Shown in pieces: positions 11,223-24,340 of a DNA stretch of 64,000 nucleotides. Position 1 is the first letter of the stretch; each line of letters starts with the position of its first letter. Origin of the DNA: Anseranas semipalmata. Its lineage: Eukaryota > Chordata > Aves > Anseriformes > Anseranatidae. The notes beneath the pieces are model-generated. The model was not told where the DNA came from. It worked only from the letters and a program-made list of their open reading frames with translations, and did no database searches. The DNA is taken from contig VXAA01000101.1 of assembly GCA_013399115.1 (NCBI GenBank), forward strand, positions 97,644 through 161,643, in the 5' to 3' direction. Both the position numbers and the translations under genes were made by a program.

Positions 11223-14200
11223 TGCCAGATGCCCATGCTGAGCGCTGATGGTGTGTCTATCAGGGAAATAAAAGCTGTTGCCAGGCTTTTGCAGCAGATG
11301 TTGCTGCGTAGCTCTCTGTCTGGGCTTTGCAGACTGCCAAGGTGGTTGAATAGGATGTAGGGGCCAGTGGAAAGGGGGTAACAGGATTCGAAGGGAAAAA
11401 AATAGCAAGAATAGCTACTGACCTAAGGGCGCCCCTCTCAAGGCACTATCTGGGGCTTTTCCAGCAGGCATTGCGTTCCCAGGCTTCAACCATCCCATGT
11501 TGGAGTCAGACAAAGTCATGAACCATTTCCGAAAGCCTCACCCCAAGTCCTCCGGACGGGGTGCACCTTCCCCTGGTCCTTCCCCCAGCTCTTCCCAGGA
11601 GGCTGCACATCCATTCACATTCAGAAACTCTTACCCATATTTTGGCATTTCTTGCTTTTTGGAAGTCAGGAATTGATGGCCCGTTTTATAAGGCTGTCAG
11701 TTTTTATCTTTCCATTGATACACACAGCTTCTCCGGACAGGGTGGAGCTGGTGACTTCTCCAGACTAAATGAGGTTTCTATATGCTGTTGAGTTTGGGAA
11801 CATATTTTTACTACTATTTTTATTACTTTTATTTACTACTGTATTATATACCTTTGGGTCCTAATGGGTGTTTCCTTGAATGTCAGAAATGGCTATTTCC
11901 TGCACAGAAGTACTGCTGGGGTACAGCAGTGCTGGTAACAAATACACTTTAAAAGGCAAACCACATTCCCCCCAGGTTCGGAAGGTGGGGTGAAAGCCTG
12001 GGTAGATATGCCCTAAACACTTGCACTCACTTCACTGGTCTCAGAAAGAAAAATAGACTGCCCACAGCTACTGACAAGAAGGTAACATGTTTTGGACAAG
12101 TAACCAAAAAAACCCTTGCTTTTTGGAGGCACAGAACAAGAGTTTAAGCTTCGTACAAATACTTATAGCTACAAAATGGGACTGTGTTACAGTAGCCTTT
12201 AAAGTACTGCTGACTTTCTGGCTGTGCATAACCCTCCTGCTGTTTTGCAGTGCACACAGTGGTAGGATATACCGTTGAGCACAGGAGATTCCTCTGGACA
12301 CACTCCTGTCTATCCCATTAGTGGTGGTTACACTGCTTTCTCCTGGGTCTCCCACCTCTGCTCCACGGAGCATGGCCACCACAGAGGAGATCCCAGCTGA
12401 GCCAGCTGTGCACAAAAGCATCCCTTGCCCATGCACGATCTCCATCACCCCCTCTTCCTCTTCTTTCCCTTGCATGGCACTTTGCAGGCTTTGTGTAATG
12501 GGCCCTGTGTTATTCACAGCCTCCAGAACACCCTAATAAGCAAATCTTGTGAAAACTGCCCCAAATACTGGTGACTGTCACAGCTGTAGCAGGTAATGCT
12601 TCATGCCTTTAAGAAGATGCATGGCGTTTCTGTGGGAGGCCAGCTCAGCCCTGCACTTTCCACAGAAGATTACCTGTAACAAAAATCCCTGGTCTGTAGC
12701 AAATGCAGAACTCTGTGTGGTATACATCTTCACTTTGCTGTTCAGGCAAGGAGAGTTAGTTCTCGGTGCAAAGTGAATTATATTCTTATAATTCCCACTG
12801 CAGGGATAGCCTGTGCTAGTTGCTTCTGAAACAGACAGCTGGAAAAATGGGATTTGTTTTTGGCAAAGATGCAGTTGGGGTTTTTGGCACATGGCATATT
12901 TCTGCTGCTCATGTGCAAACAATTGGGCAGGGGTTTCCCATTAAAGTTCATCCTCTGGTCTTCTCTGAACACATAGTTAAAAACTACCTAAGCAAAGTTT
13001 CTCAAAAGAACTTTTGTGTTTTTTTTTTTTTCTGGTTATTTTTTTGGTGTTGATTTTACCTGGCACAAGAAGTTTTGCGTTCCTTCCCTCTTTTTTATTT
13101 CTTCCTTCCAAATCAGGAAGCTATATAACCCATGGATATTAGATTATTTCTCTCAAATGCTGTAGTAAGTACTGCTCAGGATGAAAGGCAGAGACGAATG
13201 ATAGAGTTGCACTCACCTTGGGCTGTCAACCACCTGGCTGCCCTTCAAGCAGCCTGACGAGGACTTCTGCAGACAGACACTTCTACTCTGTCCCTGTAGA
13301 AAACATTGTTAGGGTTACAATGGTCAGGACCATCTTCTACTTACTTTTTGCATTCAAGATGAGATGATTGAGGAGTTTAAACGGCTGATAAAAACTGCAA
13401 TGCCATTTCCTCTATTTTTTATTTTGGTCCTAAGGACATTTAATTCTCTTTGGTGAAATACTGTATTTTATAATGGGTAAAATTATGTACCACTTCTGTC
13501 CTGCTTAAACCATTCCAGTAGGAATTCAGTGTTGATTAGATTTTGTATGGGTCCTTTGCAGAGATATGAATTAAATTCAGAAATGTCACAGTGTAGGAAA
13601 AATACTTAAGATTTTGTTCTGTTTTGAGATAGCTTTCATTATATAGTTTACCACTTTAAATCTTATTTTGATATTGGGATCATTGTACATACTTCTGTTG
13701 TCTTAAGAGGCTGCTTTCAAACCTGTCTGTCTGTCTAGCACATAATAAATCTGCTTCAGTCAATTCATATATGGTGCGGTACTTGATACTCAGCTAATTT
13801 ATATGTGGTAGAGCAAATGTTTGAGCTGAGGAACTGGAATCATATATCTAATACAACTGCCCACTTCTGGTGAGGTGGAGAAACCATGCTTTACATGTCT
13901 TTGTCTTTCTATGGAATACTTGAAGTGTTAGGTTAGGCAGTCAATTGTGTATTAATAATGTATTGAAACTCGATTATCAAGACAGCAACAGCTTTCAGGA
14001 GTGACAGCTGAGTGATGCTTCCTAGCTTTTCTCATACTGTAAAGCCATGTCTCAGTGGGAAAATGGTGGGTTTATGTTCTCTGGGCTGTATTAGCCCCAT
14101 TTATATGTTCATTACAAGAAGTTAAGAAAAGGTGGGCATGTTCTGGAGGAGAACTGTGGACTGAAGTTTCACAGGTACGTGCCACAACATAGGCACATGA

Positions 14201-14996
14201 TGCAGTGAGCAGCAATGCTTCCTCCATGCTGTCCGTTGGATGTGATGTGCACAAAGCATCGATCTCCCAGTGATCCTTACTCACAAAAGACTTCTACTGA
14301 AGTCTAATGATCCAGTTACGTGTGCCTTGCAGTCCTAGAAACTGTTTTTTTTCTTTCTAAATGTGAGTACTGCTTCTGGATGGATAAGAGCAAAAATCTT
14401 TACAAATATTCCTAACAAATGCAGCTTTGTTGTTTCAAGGGAAGGTGTGGAAAAGATGGAGCAGAACAGTCAGGATGTCTGTGGTGGGGAACAACAGACC
14501 ATACCTGGTACTAATTTGCAATGTGAAATATTAAACGATGCCTTCAGACAACCTGAAACTCCAGAACATTTCCTGTCTGGAGGGAACATCTTGGGAGAGT
14601 GAGGAGAGGGGCATCCTTTCCTACTTAACATACCAGCAAGTTGACTGCCCTAATATCTTGCAACCATTATGTTGGTGACATTTGCATATGTGATTCAACT
14701 ATCCAATCCTTGGACATCAACCCCAACACAAGATTTTTTTAAAAAATAAAGCTATCTTTTTTTTTATTGTTGTTGTACAGATGACGTTTAGGAAATTCTG
14801 CACATATGCATGCTGATACACAAGGCTTCATTGGCAAGTTTGGGTCAGTGAAGAGTTCCCTAGCCATTTTGAATCTCTTAGCCAAAACAGTTATGGTGTG
14901 GGTTTGCTCTCTGACTACAGAAATGCGTGCAGGCAATGCTGACTATTTTATATGTAAAGTTGACCAAGGAAAATATATAATTGAGAACTGGCATTT
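11223..14996. other. Unique non-coding sequence
   Basis: No gene or interspersed element is recognised. A T13 run lies at 13019-13031. Open frames of up to 149 codons (minus, 12068-12517) have no recognisable product. The sequence is otherwise ordinary AT-rich DNA. Confidence 0.55.
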
Positions 14997-15018
14997 AAAA
15001 AAAAAAAAAAAAAAAAAA
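14997..15018 (+). repeat. A22 homopolymer
   Basis: This is an uninterrupted run of 22 A, the longest clean homopolymer in the window. No AATAAA signal lies at the usual spacing just before it, and no flanking duplication was seen. A simple A tract is therefore more likely than the tail of a retrocopy. Confidence 0.9.
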
Positions 15019-18000
15019 GACACGCTGCTAGAAATTGCTCTCTGCTTCATATGTAAATAACATACATTGTAGCTGTCTGTTCTCACTATTCCCCAAGCAA
15101 AAAACAAATGAAAGCAGAAATATGTTAAAGCATGTTAGATTGCTCTAGCATAGCCTCAGCCGTTCCTTCCAGTATCTTCTTTTATGACTATGTGAAACAA
15201 TTCTCAAAAGTTAATCTGCTTCATTGTCTACCCCTTTCTTCCTCTCACTTCTTCCAAATAATGTGGAAATAAATTTGAATCTTTTTGAAGTTTCTAAAGC
15301 CTTGAGTTAATTTGTATTCTTTTTATTGCAGTATTTTGTTTTACTGTGGTTCTGCACATCATTTTGAAGGATGGCCCTGACAGAGCAGCAAGTTTGCCTC
15401 TGGTGGTGGTCCTGAAAGTCAGGAGAACAAAAACGCCCATCCACAACAACCCATTTTTGAAAGTTTCCAGCTAAATTCTGCAGACCATTTTCAGAAGCTG
15501 TCCTGACAGCTATCCAAATATTTTGTTGCTTCCCTGGACGTTGTTGATAAGGCTGATGCTGTCATTAGTTGTAATGCTTTTTATCTCTCAGAGCAAACAG
15601 AAGTATTAATGTGGATTAGCATATTTGTCAGTATGCTTTAATTTCTCTTTCAGTCATGCTCACTGCTATTTTGGAGCATCTGGATAAGGTAGTATTCAAA
15701 CTATTTGTGAATTCTTAAAGTCTGTTGAGCTGTAGTGCGATTGATCATTTGTCTGAAAATTTGTATTAAAAATGTATTGCATATCAAAGGTGTGTCAGCA
15801 GCATACTTATGATTTACTATTTTCTAGCACTAGGAAGCAGGAATGGCTCTTAATATCTTGTATGTCTTGCCAGCTAAAATGGTATATTGCCAGCACAAGG
15901 AGTTTGTGAGTAAAGTGTGCATAAAAATTTTCCATGAAAATAATTCTGTGAATACTGGCAAACAACAAACATAGCTGAATAATACTCAGATTGGATTGTA
16001 AATAAAACTAAGAAAGAAATAAGGCAATACATAACTTGTAAATGAGAACATGATAATTCATTTTTTGTCACTACTTTATCTTCTTGCTGCCATTATTCAG
16101 GGCCAATCAGAATTACTGTAGTTATTTCAAAACGCATGTCTGAGTTACTGGATTTCAGGAAGCACAAATCTATGAACAGAGCTGTTCTCACCTTTGACTT
16201 ATACTCCACATGAAAGGCAGATGTTTTTTTATGAAACAAGCTAAAAGAAAAATGAGAAACCTTGTGCAGTTGAAGTTGAGAGGTTTTGGGAAGTGAGGCT
16301 GGTACATGCAGCAGGGATGGTGGCATGAGGGGAGAAAGGACCCAGCAGGACCAAACCCTGCCTTGATAGACGCCAGGAGAGCATCACCAGGGGCAGGACT
16401 TTACCCCGTGCGTTCAGGGTATGCCAGTGTGAAGCTACAAGTGAACGGGTCCTGTGCAGGACTTTTCACGATGCACATCTGCTTTCCAAAAGAAAAAAAA
16501 ATTACATTTCAATGGCAGAGCACAGTTTGTCTTTCAGAACAGGACAGAGAGTGCTGATTTTCAGCTCGCTTGAATTTGTACCCCTGAGGGTACAGGAGAA
16601 AATCAGAGGAGAGGAGAGACAAAAGCAACTGAAAGCTGTTAGTATGCTCTCCAGTTCCACTTCTAATGATTTCTTCCATCACATTCTGCTTGTACCGTCA
16701 CATTAAGCATTTTATCTGAAAGTATACCAATTTTTCATAATTGCAAATATTTGTTTAGAAAAAAATAATCCCAAGTATTTAAAATCTGAGAGAAGAAGAA
16801 AAATAAACAATATAATCTGTGAGATTTCACATAAACCCTTCTCTTCTTAAAAAAAAAAAGCTGGGGGGGGAGAAAGAGGGCAAGTCAGATGAAGGAGCAC
16901 TGGTCTTCCCTCGTCAAAGTATCTGCAGAGCTGATAAGCAGTGGGAGGCTGTGCAGTGCTTGATGTATTGGGAGTGAGTGCAGGCGGTGTTTCTTGAGGG
17001 ACTGTCAGTGGTGACACTCAGACACGGCTGAAAGGAGCTTGGTCTGTCTCCCCTTTGGAGAACTAGCAGAGCCAGAGCCTCCCTCTGGTATTTTATCAGT
17101 GCTTGCATGAGGAGTGCCAGCTTACACTGAGTAACACATTCACTATCTCACTTGACTTTTTCTTCCCCCTTTAAGTCAAGGAGAATCAGCTCTCAGAGCA
17201 TAGATAGCATGCTCTGTGATTACAGCGGATGCAGTTGCTAACATCTTCCAGCTGTTTTATAATCTCTCCTTTTTGCCCATAATTTATTTTATTTTTACCT
17301 AAAACTATACTCTAATGGATACCTCTTTTATAGGATGTAAATTAGTCCATTTTATCAGTCCATAACAAATGTTCACTAACAACTCTATGTGAAGTTAGCA
17401 GGATTTTTATGAACTGGTTTAGCAGAAACAAGATTGATTATGCAGTGAACATTTACCTACAGAAACCTACTGTCAAACAAGGAGTCAGGGAAATAAGTAT
17501 TTGTTGCATGCGATATATAAACCATAAACCAGGATATTCCTGAACATCACAAACAGTGATTCAGCTCTGGCAGAGGCAGCCCTGCCTGGGTGCTGGACCT
17601 GGGGAGTGAAAGGGGGCTGGGGATTCAGCTCTGAGAGTATGGGAAATGCTTTAGTCCTCAGCTCGAGTCAGGCATATCCAAGCCCTTCAGCAGGCATAAA
17701 GTCTCAAAGCTTGGAAATGGATCTGCATGATTCAGTTGAATAAATGTGTTTGACATTGAAGACAAATATTGTACTCAGTAGACCAATTTTGAAGTCTAAT
17801 ATTCTCCTCTCCCAACTAATTCTAAGGCTTAATTACCGAATACCAATATTGTATAATTCACAAATAATTCCCTGGCTGCCTTTTGTTCACTTGTGCCTTT
17901 AGTATCAAATACTAAAAAGATTATCAGATAGCATGACTGGTTTGCAGATGCTCAGCAGTGCCAAAAAATATCAAAAGGCATTACTTGCCAATTCACAAAA

Positions 18001-20630
18001 TGGTGTTCAACTGGCTCTGTAGAAGGATGAAGCATTATTCCACTCTTTGGTTTTCCAATCCTGATTTTACACATTGTAATAAAATCTCCCCTTCATAATA
18101 CTATTAATCTCTCAAATTTGAGAGGCAGACAGAATGAGTTTCCTTTGTCTTAATTCAAGAAAATATATGCTTTGTCTGTATCACTTACATATTAGTTGTC
18201 TGCCATCACATTGATGTAGCCCTAGGAAGTGCAAGGAAGAAGATGTCAGGCCTTTCTGTGTGGCCAGATTCTGCCCTGGTATAAACAACTGCAGCTCAAC
18301 TGACTTAAAATTACAGCCTTTGCTAGGAGGCCTACGTTTGGTTCACTTCTAATAGCCTGAGAAAATACTTTTTTTTTTTTTTTTTTGAATAAACATTAGT
18401 TTCTTGAAAAGCCGAGTTGTATATATGAAAACTTTTGAATGTCAGTTTTCACTTAGCTGAAGTACTGTACACAAAAGGATGTAAAAGCAATGTATCTAGC
18501 AGTGGAAATTGCTAGAATTGATTTTTGTACCATAAATTGATCTTATTTTTAGCAATAATCATATTACATGATTACATCTAGAGATTTGATAGAGGTGTGC
18601 AGTTTTTTTCCACCTTTAATGAAAAGGTGTCAGTCAGAAACTTTAGCATTGCTGCGCTCAATGTATAAATAACGCTGTGGGAAGGACTGGGATTTTCACT
18701 CTGAATACATATTCCATCATCAGACAGAGCAATTCAAATATTTCACCTGACAAAGGAAAAGGCATGGAAACTGAATTGCTGCAAAGCCCTTGGGAAGCAG
18801 CAGAATGTCTCTGACCTTACGGTCTCACCTGGTGATTGCCCACCTCCAAGAGAGAAGCCTTCCACCACTGCTGTCCTTTAATCTCAGGGAGGTGCGGAAG
18901 GCACTATGGAAGGTCTTTCCTCATGTTAGTTTATTAAAGTATACATCAGAATTCTGCATTGAAGCTCAGTTTAGTCATGGCTCTCAAATTCCCCTTGCCA
19001 AGCAGTGAGTTCAGAATAGTCCTCATTGTTTTCCAAGTTGCTGGCCTAGATTTATTACTAAAGCAGAGTGTCTTTAATCCCCCTGAAATACCACATATGG
19101 CAGCCACAAGAAAAATAACGCAGTGCTGCCAGCCAGTCTGACAAAGATGGAGTGACGCGAACCTCTCTTTGCATAGACTTCTCTCCGTTGCTTGGCTTTT
19201 TGTACTGAGGGAGGTGACAGCAGCTGAGAGTGTTACCCCAAGCATCATCGAGCAGTGAAAGCAGCAGCTTGAGTCCTTTTGCGCACGAGTTGCCACCACA
19301 TTCGGTGCTAGCGGGACTGTAAGTTCTCCATCACCAAATGCAAAGCTGTACACCCTTCCGAGATGACTCAAGGCTGTTGGGTGCTAGTCGTGGCTGTGAC
19401 TGCAGCACAGTCACTTGTGCGAGGGGCCAGAGAGACGAGGAGGCTAGAGAGTGGTAGGGCTGAAGATAAAGCTGTTAGAAGCAGTCAGGCAGATAAATTA
19501 AACTGCACGTGCTGTGAATCTGGGTTCGCAGCCATGGCTTTGCGTAGGGATTCAGTTTCATTTCCCCCAGTATGTGTTTATAGAGGACACAGGCTGTCAT
19601 GTAAGAAGGAGGAGTCTCCCTCTGGGAGAATCAGACTTTTAATGGTGCTTCTACAGCATAGAGGTGAAGCGCACCAGTAGGATGTTTCAGAGAAGCGATC
19701 TATTGCTCCTGACCATGTTAAAGCTATCTGCACGAACAAAGGCCGTTGGTTTCTAGGGCTACCTATCCATTACCTCAGACAGGCGAACACGAGGGCGGGA
19801 GGAGAGCAGCAAATAAGTGAGGTGGTATTAAGGAGCCACAGCTGGCCAGCTGGCCACTTAGCTTGTCATTAGCAACCATCGCTAGATTCAAGTCAGGAAA
19901 CCCTAGAAATCTGCTGAGGAGGCCTGATATGGCAAAACTGCTGGGACAGTTTTGAGATCAGATGTTCAAAGGATTAATTAACTTTAGGAAAAACCACCTG
20001 CTGACAGATCCATACTGAGCCTTTAAGACTTCAGAGATGGGACCACCACGCAGCGGGATGTGGTCCCGCGGCTACAAGGCAGCTGAAGCCATAGCCACAT
20101 AACCACCCCTCTGCCCCAGCAGTGCCTGCTGCTGAAGCTGGGCTGCAAATTCGGTGTTAGAAATGCATGAGAAAAACACTGGGTGTAATTTTTGAATGAC
20201 AAAGTGCATGCACCAATAGCAAAGCTTGAACAGTGTCTTGAATCCTGCTCGCTTGTCCATTCATTTCTTATTTTGTACCTGTACCTTCCAATGGCTTCCG
20301 GCCCCACTTTAAAATGAAAATCCTTTTTACCTCACCAACCTCCAGAAGCTACCATGAAGTTGAGTTCATTAAGCTTTGAACTTCCCAGCCTCAGCAGAGG
20401 CTGAAGGACTACATGGATGCAAAGCACTGTTGAAGGAACACAGTGATGTTTTGTGAAAGCAACCCATCACACAGGTTGATATTTTTAACACTAGTCCTTA
20501 GAAATAAATCACCAGAGTTAGTGATTTTTAAGGGATTTTGCCCCTTCCTGTGAGAGGAGCACTTAAGAATAGGTACTTTGGTACTCTGGTAGCAGAAGAC
20601 TTTCTCAGCCACTTTCCCTCTGATTCAGTA
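15019..20630. other. Unique non-coding sequence with homopolymer tracts
   Basis: No gene is recognised. The stretch contains a run of A followed closely by a run of G near 16850-16872, a T18 tract at 18369-18386, and a loose G-run cluster at 17588-17622. A perfect 8-bp inverted repeat (GGGACCAC at 20039-20046 with GTGGTCCC at 20060-20067) lies near the right end. The longest open frame (minus, 18946-19371, 141 codons) has no recognisable product. Confidence 0.5.
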
Positions 20631-20960
20631 TTACCACAACATGCAGGACTCTTACAGCTATTATTGCTGTATAACGCAACGAGTGACAAATACTGCTTAG
20701 CATACTGAATGGGGGCATTGTCCTAGCTTAATCTACCTAATGCCCCCGCTGCAAGATATAAAGAGATTAAGAGAGAAAATCCAATAATTTCTCCGTTCTC
20801 CCACCAGAGCAATACACATTACATGTTTCTTGCCACCTAATTGCATTACATGGCAGGGATGCAATAAACATTTAAAGGCAGTCACAGTCATCTGTCACTT
20901 CCCGTTAGATTGGTAATGTTCAGTATGATTTACATGCTTAACACTGTATGTTTTTGGAGG
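20631..20960. promoter_or_regulatory. Candidate conserved non-coding element with hairpin
   Basis: The stretch is complex, repeat-free and dense in homeobox and other AT-core words. It contains a perfect 9-bp inverted repeat, GGGGGCATT at 20711-20719 and AATGCCCCC at 20739-20747, with a 19-base loop. A G-U pair could extend the stem by one. I infer possible regulatory function from texture only. Conservation is not demonstrable here, and no open frame crosses the element with coding character. Confidence 0.3.
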
Positions 20961-23065
20961 GGGTGAATATGAATAACACATATCGAAGTTGTTGTGCTTT
21001 TAGCTAAAACATTTTATTTGTAAAAAAAAAAAAAGGGGGGGGGAAAGGTTGGGTACCTAGGACTCGTGATGTTCCTTAATTAATCCCTCATGAAACCAGG
21101 ATGGGACTTTAAAAGTGTTGGGCCTGATTTATCTCTGATGGTACTTTAGTTTCGTACAGGTAGAATGCCACTGAAATGAAACTGGAGTCGCACCAGGGAG
21201 TTAAGTGCAAATAATTAGAAGTGTTTTAGGAAATATGTTTGAGTCCCACTCGAGCTTGTTACTTGGACATCTTATATAAATTACTGTATTTCGGAAGGAG
21301 GTGTGGTGGGTGCTGGAAGCAATGTGGTCTGAAATATTTATATATTTCAGGACTTCCTGAACGTAATTGATCTAAACAGTGAATCTTCCATTAGCTTCAA
21401 TGAGAACAGGGCAGTTTCATCATCAAAGTCTGTTAAAAACACAGAGACCATGAAATATAGTGTTCATGTTGAACACTTTAATGGAAAAGCTACAAATCCC
21501 TGTGGACATGTTAATATCCAATTATATTATTTTTTCCCCAGGGGAAGGCGGGGGAAGATGCTTAGCCACACTTCTCGTAAAGCTGCTCTGCTTTGCCTCT
21601 TGTAGGGTTTTACCACGTGACAGGGAACATGTTACACATCCAGAGGCAAAAGCAGCTCTTTTAAATGGGGAGAATGGAAGCGTTCATGTACTTTGCCTTA
21701 TAGCAGCATCAAGAGCTGCACTTTTGCATACGCAGACCAGTGGCTTTATTGAGCAAAGTTAAATGGCACTGCTTCAAGAAGTGTCCTCCCCACACCAGTT
21801 GTTGTTGTTCTTTTTTTTCAATTTTACTAGATAGGCATGAAATATTAAAAACAAATCCCGGTGTAGGTAATACAAAAGCGTAAACTAGACACAGTAACAA
21901 AGTTAGTGTGAATTAGAACAGCAATTTTTAAGGCAGATACAGAGGCACTGACTTCTTTCAGACAGACCACCAGCAAGTTGTCATCTGGCGAAAACTTTCA
22001 GCCAGCAAGAATTTGAGCCGAACAGTAGCCTGCAGGTGACAGTCCCTGAAGCCCATTAGCAGTCCCTTGAGGCTTGCAATCCTGCAGCTGAGCCCATTTC
22101 TTACTCTTTCTGAGAGCTCGTTTCACATTTGTATTCACTTTGCTGTGCTTGCAGCTCGGGAGCAAACTGCTCTGCTGGAGCACTGCAGCTCCCCGGCAGT
22201 GTGGCACAGTTTCCTTTTTCTGGTTCCTCGTGTCGGTTCTGACAAGGATTGCTCAAAGGTTTCCTCTCGTAGTTTTGCTTTGGTACTCTGTGTTTGTAGA
22301 GAAAGAGGGGAGTGGGGTTTGGTTTTCTTGTCTGGCAGAAAGTCAGTGTGGGATCTTTCACCAAGGGGTGGGACGAGCAGAACAGAAATAGAACTCTGAA
22401 CTGCTCGTTCCTAGACAGAACACCTAGAAATTGTGCTCGGCAAGGATGAAAACCAATTTGATGTCAAAAATCATAAAGTAGAGGGGGGAGAGATTCACTT
22501 ATTGATAAACTCTCCTCTGTAGTCTGCCAGCGAGTTACCTGCCATACGGTGCTCCAGGCTTCTGCTAATTTGACAAGGTCAGTTCATATGGCACTATCTG
22601 CAATGCAAACAATTACCAAAGGTGGCAAGGCGGCTTTTCTTGTATGAATCGCTAAATCATTAACTTCTGTGTCACTGAAAAAGTATCCTAGCTACTGGTT
22701 GTGTCCTTCTCAATCAATATCCCCAGACAGAATATCCATGTCCTTTATCCCCCGCAGGAATGACTAAACCTTTCCACCAGCTCTGAGTCACTCAGCTAAT
22801 GGGCATGGGAGCAGAGACCTTAATTGTCCCTGACACCAACACAACCACTTTTCTTCTTTGCATATCAATACTATACGTCTCTGTCAGAGGAGAGGCAAAT
22901 TGAGTTATGAAAATGCTAAGGCTGGTCTCAGAGTACATTACGTCAAGTTCGGGGCATGCTGACTTGATTCCGCTAACATACCTGGGAATTTTAATATCCT
23001 TCTGAAAGCAGTTATTTGTCATTCATTGTTGAGCTTGTCTACATTACACTGCTACAAAGTTGCGC
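20961..23065. other. Unique non-coding sequence with A/G homopolymer junction
   Basis: No gene is recognised. At 21022-21043 an A13 run is followed directly by nine G, an unstable low-complexity junction. Open frames around 22067-22399 overlap on both strands, which argues against any one of them being real. Confidence 0.5.
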
Positions 23066-23118
23066 AAAACAAACAAACAAAAAACAACAAACAAACAAAA
23101 CAAAACAAAACAAAAAAA
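23066..23118 (+). repeat. (AAAC)n/(AAAAC)n simple repeat
   Basis: The tract is about 53 bases of imperfect CAAA and CAAAA units. No CR1 or other element is attached on either side. The sequence lies between unique DNA and the microsatellite that begins about 115 bases to the right. Confidence 0.9.
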
Positions 23119-23234
23119 AGAGGGAGAGCACTCGAACTTCAGGGATGAATCCGTGCCAAATCAAATTGTCACACTGGGAAGAGGAGAGGGCTAGAAAAAT
23201 AACACACAAAGCCATGACGGTACCCAGGTAAATG

Positions 23235-23235
23235 A

Positions 23236-23297
<62 letters not shown>
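23235..23297. repeat. (AAT)n microsatellite
   Basis: About 21 uninterrupted AAT units make this the longest pure microsatellite in the window, so it is likely length-polymorphic. On the minus strand it produces a spurious run of about 20 tyrosines in an open frame (23039-23395), which is not evidence of a gene. Confidence 0.97.
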
Positions 23298-23298
<1 letters not shown>

Positions 23299-23317
23299 CA
23301 AGAGGAAAGTGGAGCTG

Positions 23318-23392
23318 GGCGACTCGTGTCCGGCTCGGGGCGGGGGTGCAGAGCGCGGCACCGCTGCCCCCTGGCGGCTTCGAGCGGGTGTG
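23318..23392. promoter_or_regulatory. CpG-dense patch
   Basis: About eleven CpG dinucleotides occur in 75 bases, directly after the (AAT)n tract and in sharp contrast to the AT-rich surroundings. It includes the CTCF-type site listed separately. The following sequence to about 23600 keeps a moderate CpG content and looks complex and repeat-free. A regulatory or boundary element is the simplest reading. No first exon or TATA arrangement is evident. Confidence 0.5.
23364..23377 (-). promoter_or_regulatory. CTCF-type binding motif
   Basis: The minus strand reads CCGCCAGGGGGCAG, which fits every position of the widely used vertebrate CTCF core consensus CC(A/G)SYAGRKGGCRS. CTCF is a zinc-finger protein that anchors chromatin loops and boundaries. 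The motif direction is minus, and methylation of the CpGs could affect binding. Occupancy cannot be inferred from sequence. Confidence 0.6.
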
Positions 23393-24340
23393 CAAAATCC
23401 CCCAGGGGCTCTGGAAAGAAGATGTCTGCTTGCCTTGCTAGCCTGCTGATGAAGCTTTAATACCGAGAAAGGTTTTGAGGCATTTAAAGCGTTTTAGCGC
23501 TGCCGCCAAATCCCCGTGAAACTACTTTCAGAGCAATTAAAAGCGAGAGTTGCAGCTATTTTTATCAGTCCCTTGCATTCAGTGATTCAGAGGTTTTAAA
23601 AACTTGGAGAAGATGGTAACTACTGAAATTTTGATCATGTTTTTTGTGTTTACACTTTGGTTTTGCTGGAATTTCTAGTCATCTTTAACAATAAAGAAGC
23701 AGCTCAGACAAGAGTTATTCTTGTTCTGTTTCAGACGCTATGCCACATTTTGTAACTTTCTAAAAGAAGCTGAAGTACTACCAGGGCCATGACAACTGCA
23801 AAACTCCAGCTCCTTTTGTTTTTTAATGCTTTGAAAAATGCAGTCACTGGTGGGGCCAGCAGCACCGGGGAACATGGACACGACCGCGGAGCCGATTCAC
23901 TGCTTTTGGGGATGGCAGCACAGGAATGAGCTCAACGCCCTCCCTGGCTGCCTGCTTAAGCATAAAAACATGCTTTAATTTCATTTTCCATTAATGAGAT
24001 ATATTTTTCCTTAGCTGAAAAGGTTACTAGGATTACTCCCTGTTGGTGCAACTGGGAATTTGTGGTCTGAGATGTCAGAAGCTTTGTTTTTACGGATAGT
24101 AGGCCTTCAAGGAATTTTCCCATACAACTAATCACGGAACAATATTTTGAAGCTGTATGCATACTGATAGTGTAAATATATGTCACTTCCATCCTGTCCC
24201 ATATTTAGGGCAAACGCTGCACACTTTAACCTGAGGCAGTCACCCCAGTGCCATAACCGTGCTGCAGCCGCAGCTGGACCACCAGAGCACTGCTGCTGTG
24301 GGAGGGCACGGTGCTCCCCAGATGTGCGGTACTCTGTGTG
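23393..24340. other. Unique non-coding sequence, regulatory-looking left part
   Basis: No gene is recognised. The first 200 bases continue the CpG-containing, repeat-free texture of the neighbouring patch. The region near 24230-24340 is GC-richer and has short overlapping frames on both strands without a recognisable product. Confidence 0.45.

Noticed and set aside
14997..15018. A22 run as the tail of a processed pseudogene
   Set aside because: No polyadenylation signal at the right spacing, no flanking duplication and no recognisable parent sequence.
15385..15402. CTCF-like CTCTGGTGGTGG word
   Set aside because: One G of the core is missing and several positions disagree with the consensus.
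23039..23395. Minus-strand frame with a run of about 20 tyrosines
   Set aside because: It is translation of the (AAT)n microsatellite.
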